Source: Pseudomonas monteilii NBRC 103158 = DSM 14164 | GTDB taxonomy: Bacteria > Pseudomonadota > Gammaproteobacteria > Pseudomonadales > Pseudomonadaceae | Direction: 5' to 3' | Length of the DNA stretch: 64,000 bases | Assembly: GCF_000730605.1 (NCBI RefSeq) | Contig: NZ_BBIS01000018.1 | Span: 1-64,000 of the forward strand | Shown: in pieces, positions 63,921 to 64,000 of the stretch | Layout: each line of letters opens with the position of its first letter | Numbering within the stretch: the first letter of the stretch is position 1 | Notes under the pieces: generated by a model | Told to the model about the DNA's origin: nothing | Databases searched by the model: none | Seen by the model: the letters and a program-made list of their open reading frames with translations, nothing else | Made by a program: the position numbers and the translations under genes

Positions 63921-64000
63921 ATGAGCCCTCGCACCCCAAAGAAAACCCGCTCAGTTGCCCCATCGCGCATCCGCGAAGGCCTGCCCTTCCCCCTTGGCGC
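63921..64000 (+). CDS. glgX: Glycogen debranching enzyme GlgX, N-terminus only (cut by window end)
   Basis: The frame starts at ATG 63921, with GAGG nine bases upstream, and runs off the window after 26 codons. The visible residues (PKKTRSVAPSRIREGLPFPL) match the opening of Pseudomonas GlgX, where the isoamylase-type sandwich follows the Arg-Glu-Gly-x-Pro-x-P-L-G segment. GlgX removes branches from glycogen. The call rests mainly on this short segment and on the known gene order after treY and DUF2934. Confidence 0.72.
   Translation, partial: MSPRTPKKTRSVAPSRIREGLPFPLG

Overview
The window is a piece of a Pseudomonas chromosome of the P. putida group. The GC content is high, protein sequences are typical of that group, gene order matches my memory of P. 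putida (ftsK-lolA-rarA-crcB-serS-cysG; aat-ate-infA / clpA-clpS / cspD / icd / idh / nudJ-mnmA-hflD-purB; the pyd cluster; zwf-gnd; glgA-treZ-malQ-treY-DUF2934-glgX), and the intergenic palindromes are of the Pseudomonas REP/REPIN type. No database search was possible; family names come from motifs and recall.

Layout. 1-2520: the end of a genomic island that abuts the 3' end of a tRNA-Ser(UGA) gene. It holds the N-terminal part of a KAP-family P-loop NTPase that looks like QatA of the Qat anti-phage system, an uncharacterised PIN-like protein with a TTG start, a doubtful small ORF and what may be the last residues of an integrase. This is the only accessory region and the best place for an undescribed or poorly described defence module. 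2522-8531: tRNA-Ser, yccA, a purine-type NCS2 permease, the tusDCBE sulfur relay coupled to a ybiB-like gene, and a glutathionyl-hydroquinone reductase. 8565-16167 (minus): ftsK-lolA-rarA-crcB-serS-cysG. 16525-21601: the N-degron machinery (aat, ate, clpS, clpA) together with infA and cspD. 21671-25567: two different isocitrate dehydrogenases, divergent, with a structured leader RNA in front of the monomeric one. 25671-29392: nudJ-mnmA-hflD-purB. 29474-41496: housekeeping and metabolic genes (roxA, a GNAT gene, topB, a PuuB-like oxidase, an esterase, a TSUP carrier, nudC, a dienoyl-CoA isomerase, nhaB, a lipocalin, rnz). 41618-49943: a complete reductive pyrimidine degradation cluster with transporter and RutR-like regulator. 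50024-54379 (minus): gnd-zwf plus a GH15 glycosidase. 54584-64000: a small coiled-coil gene and the glycogen/maltodextrin/trehalose operon glgA-treZ-malQ-treY-DUF2934-glgX; glgX is cut by the window end.

How the parts fit. TusDCBE and MnmA serve the same wobble-uridine 2-thiolation. Aat and Ate add N-terminal Leu/Phe, which ClpS delivers to ClpA(P). Dihydropyrimidine dehydrogenase (PreT/PreA), dihydropyrimidinase and a carbamoyl-beta-alanine amidohydrolase turn uracil and thymine into beta-alanine and beta-aminoisobutyrate. GlgA builds the glucan that TreY and TreZ convert to trehalose, while MalQ and GlgX recycle maltodextrins. Apart from 1-2520 the window reads as ordinary core genome; several small or structural features (leader RNA, operator-like palindromes, REPINs, translational overlaps) are listed separately.
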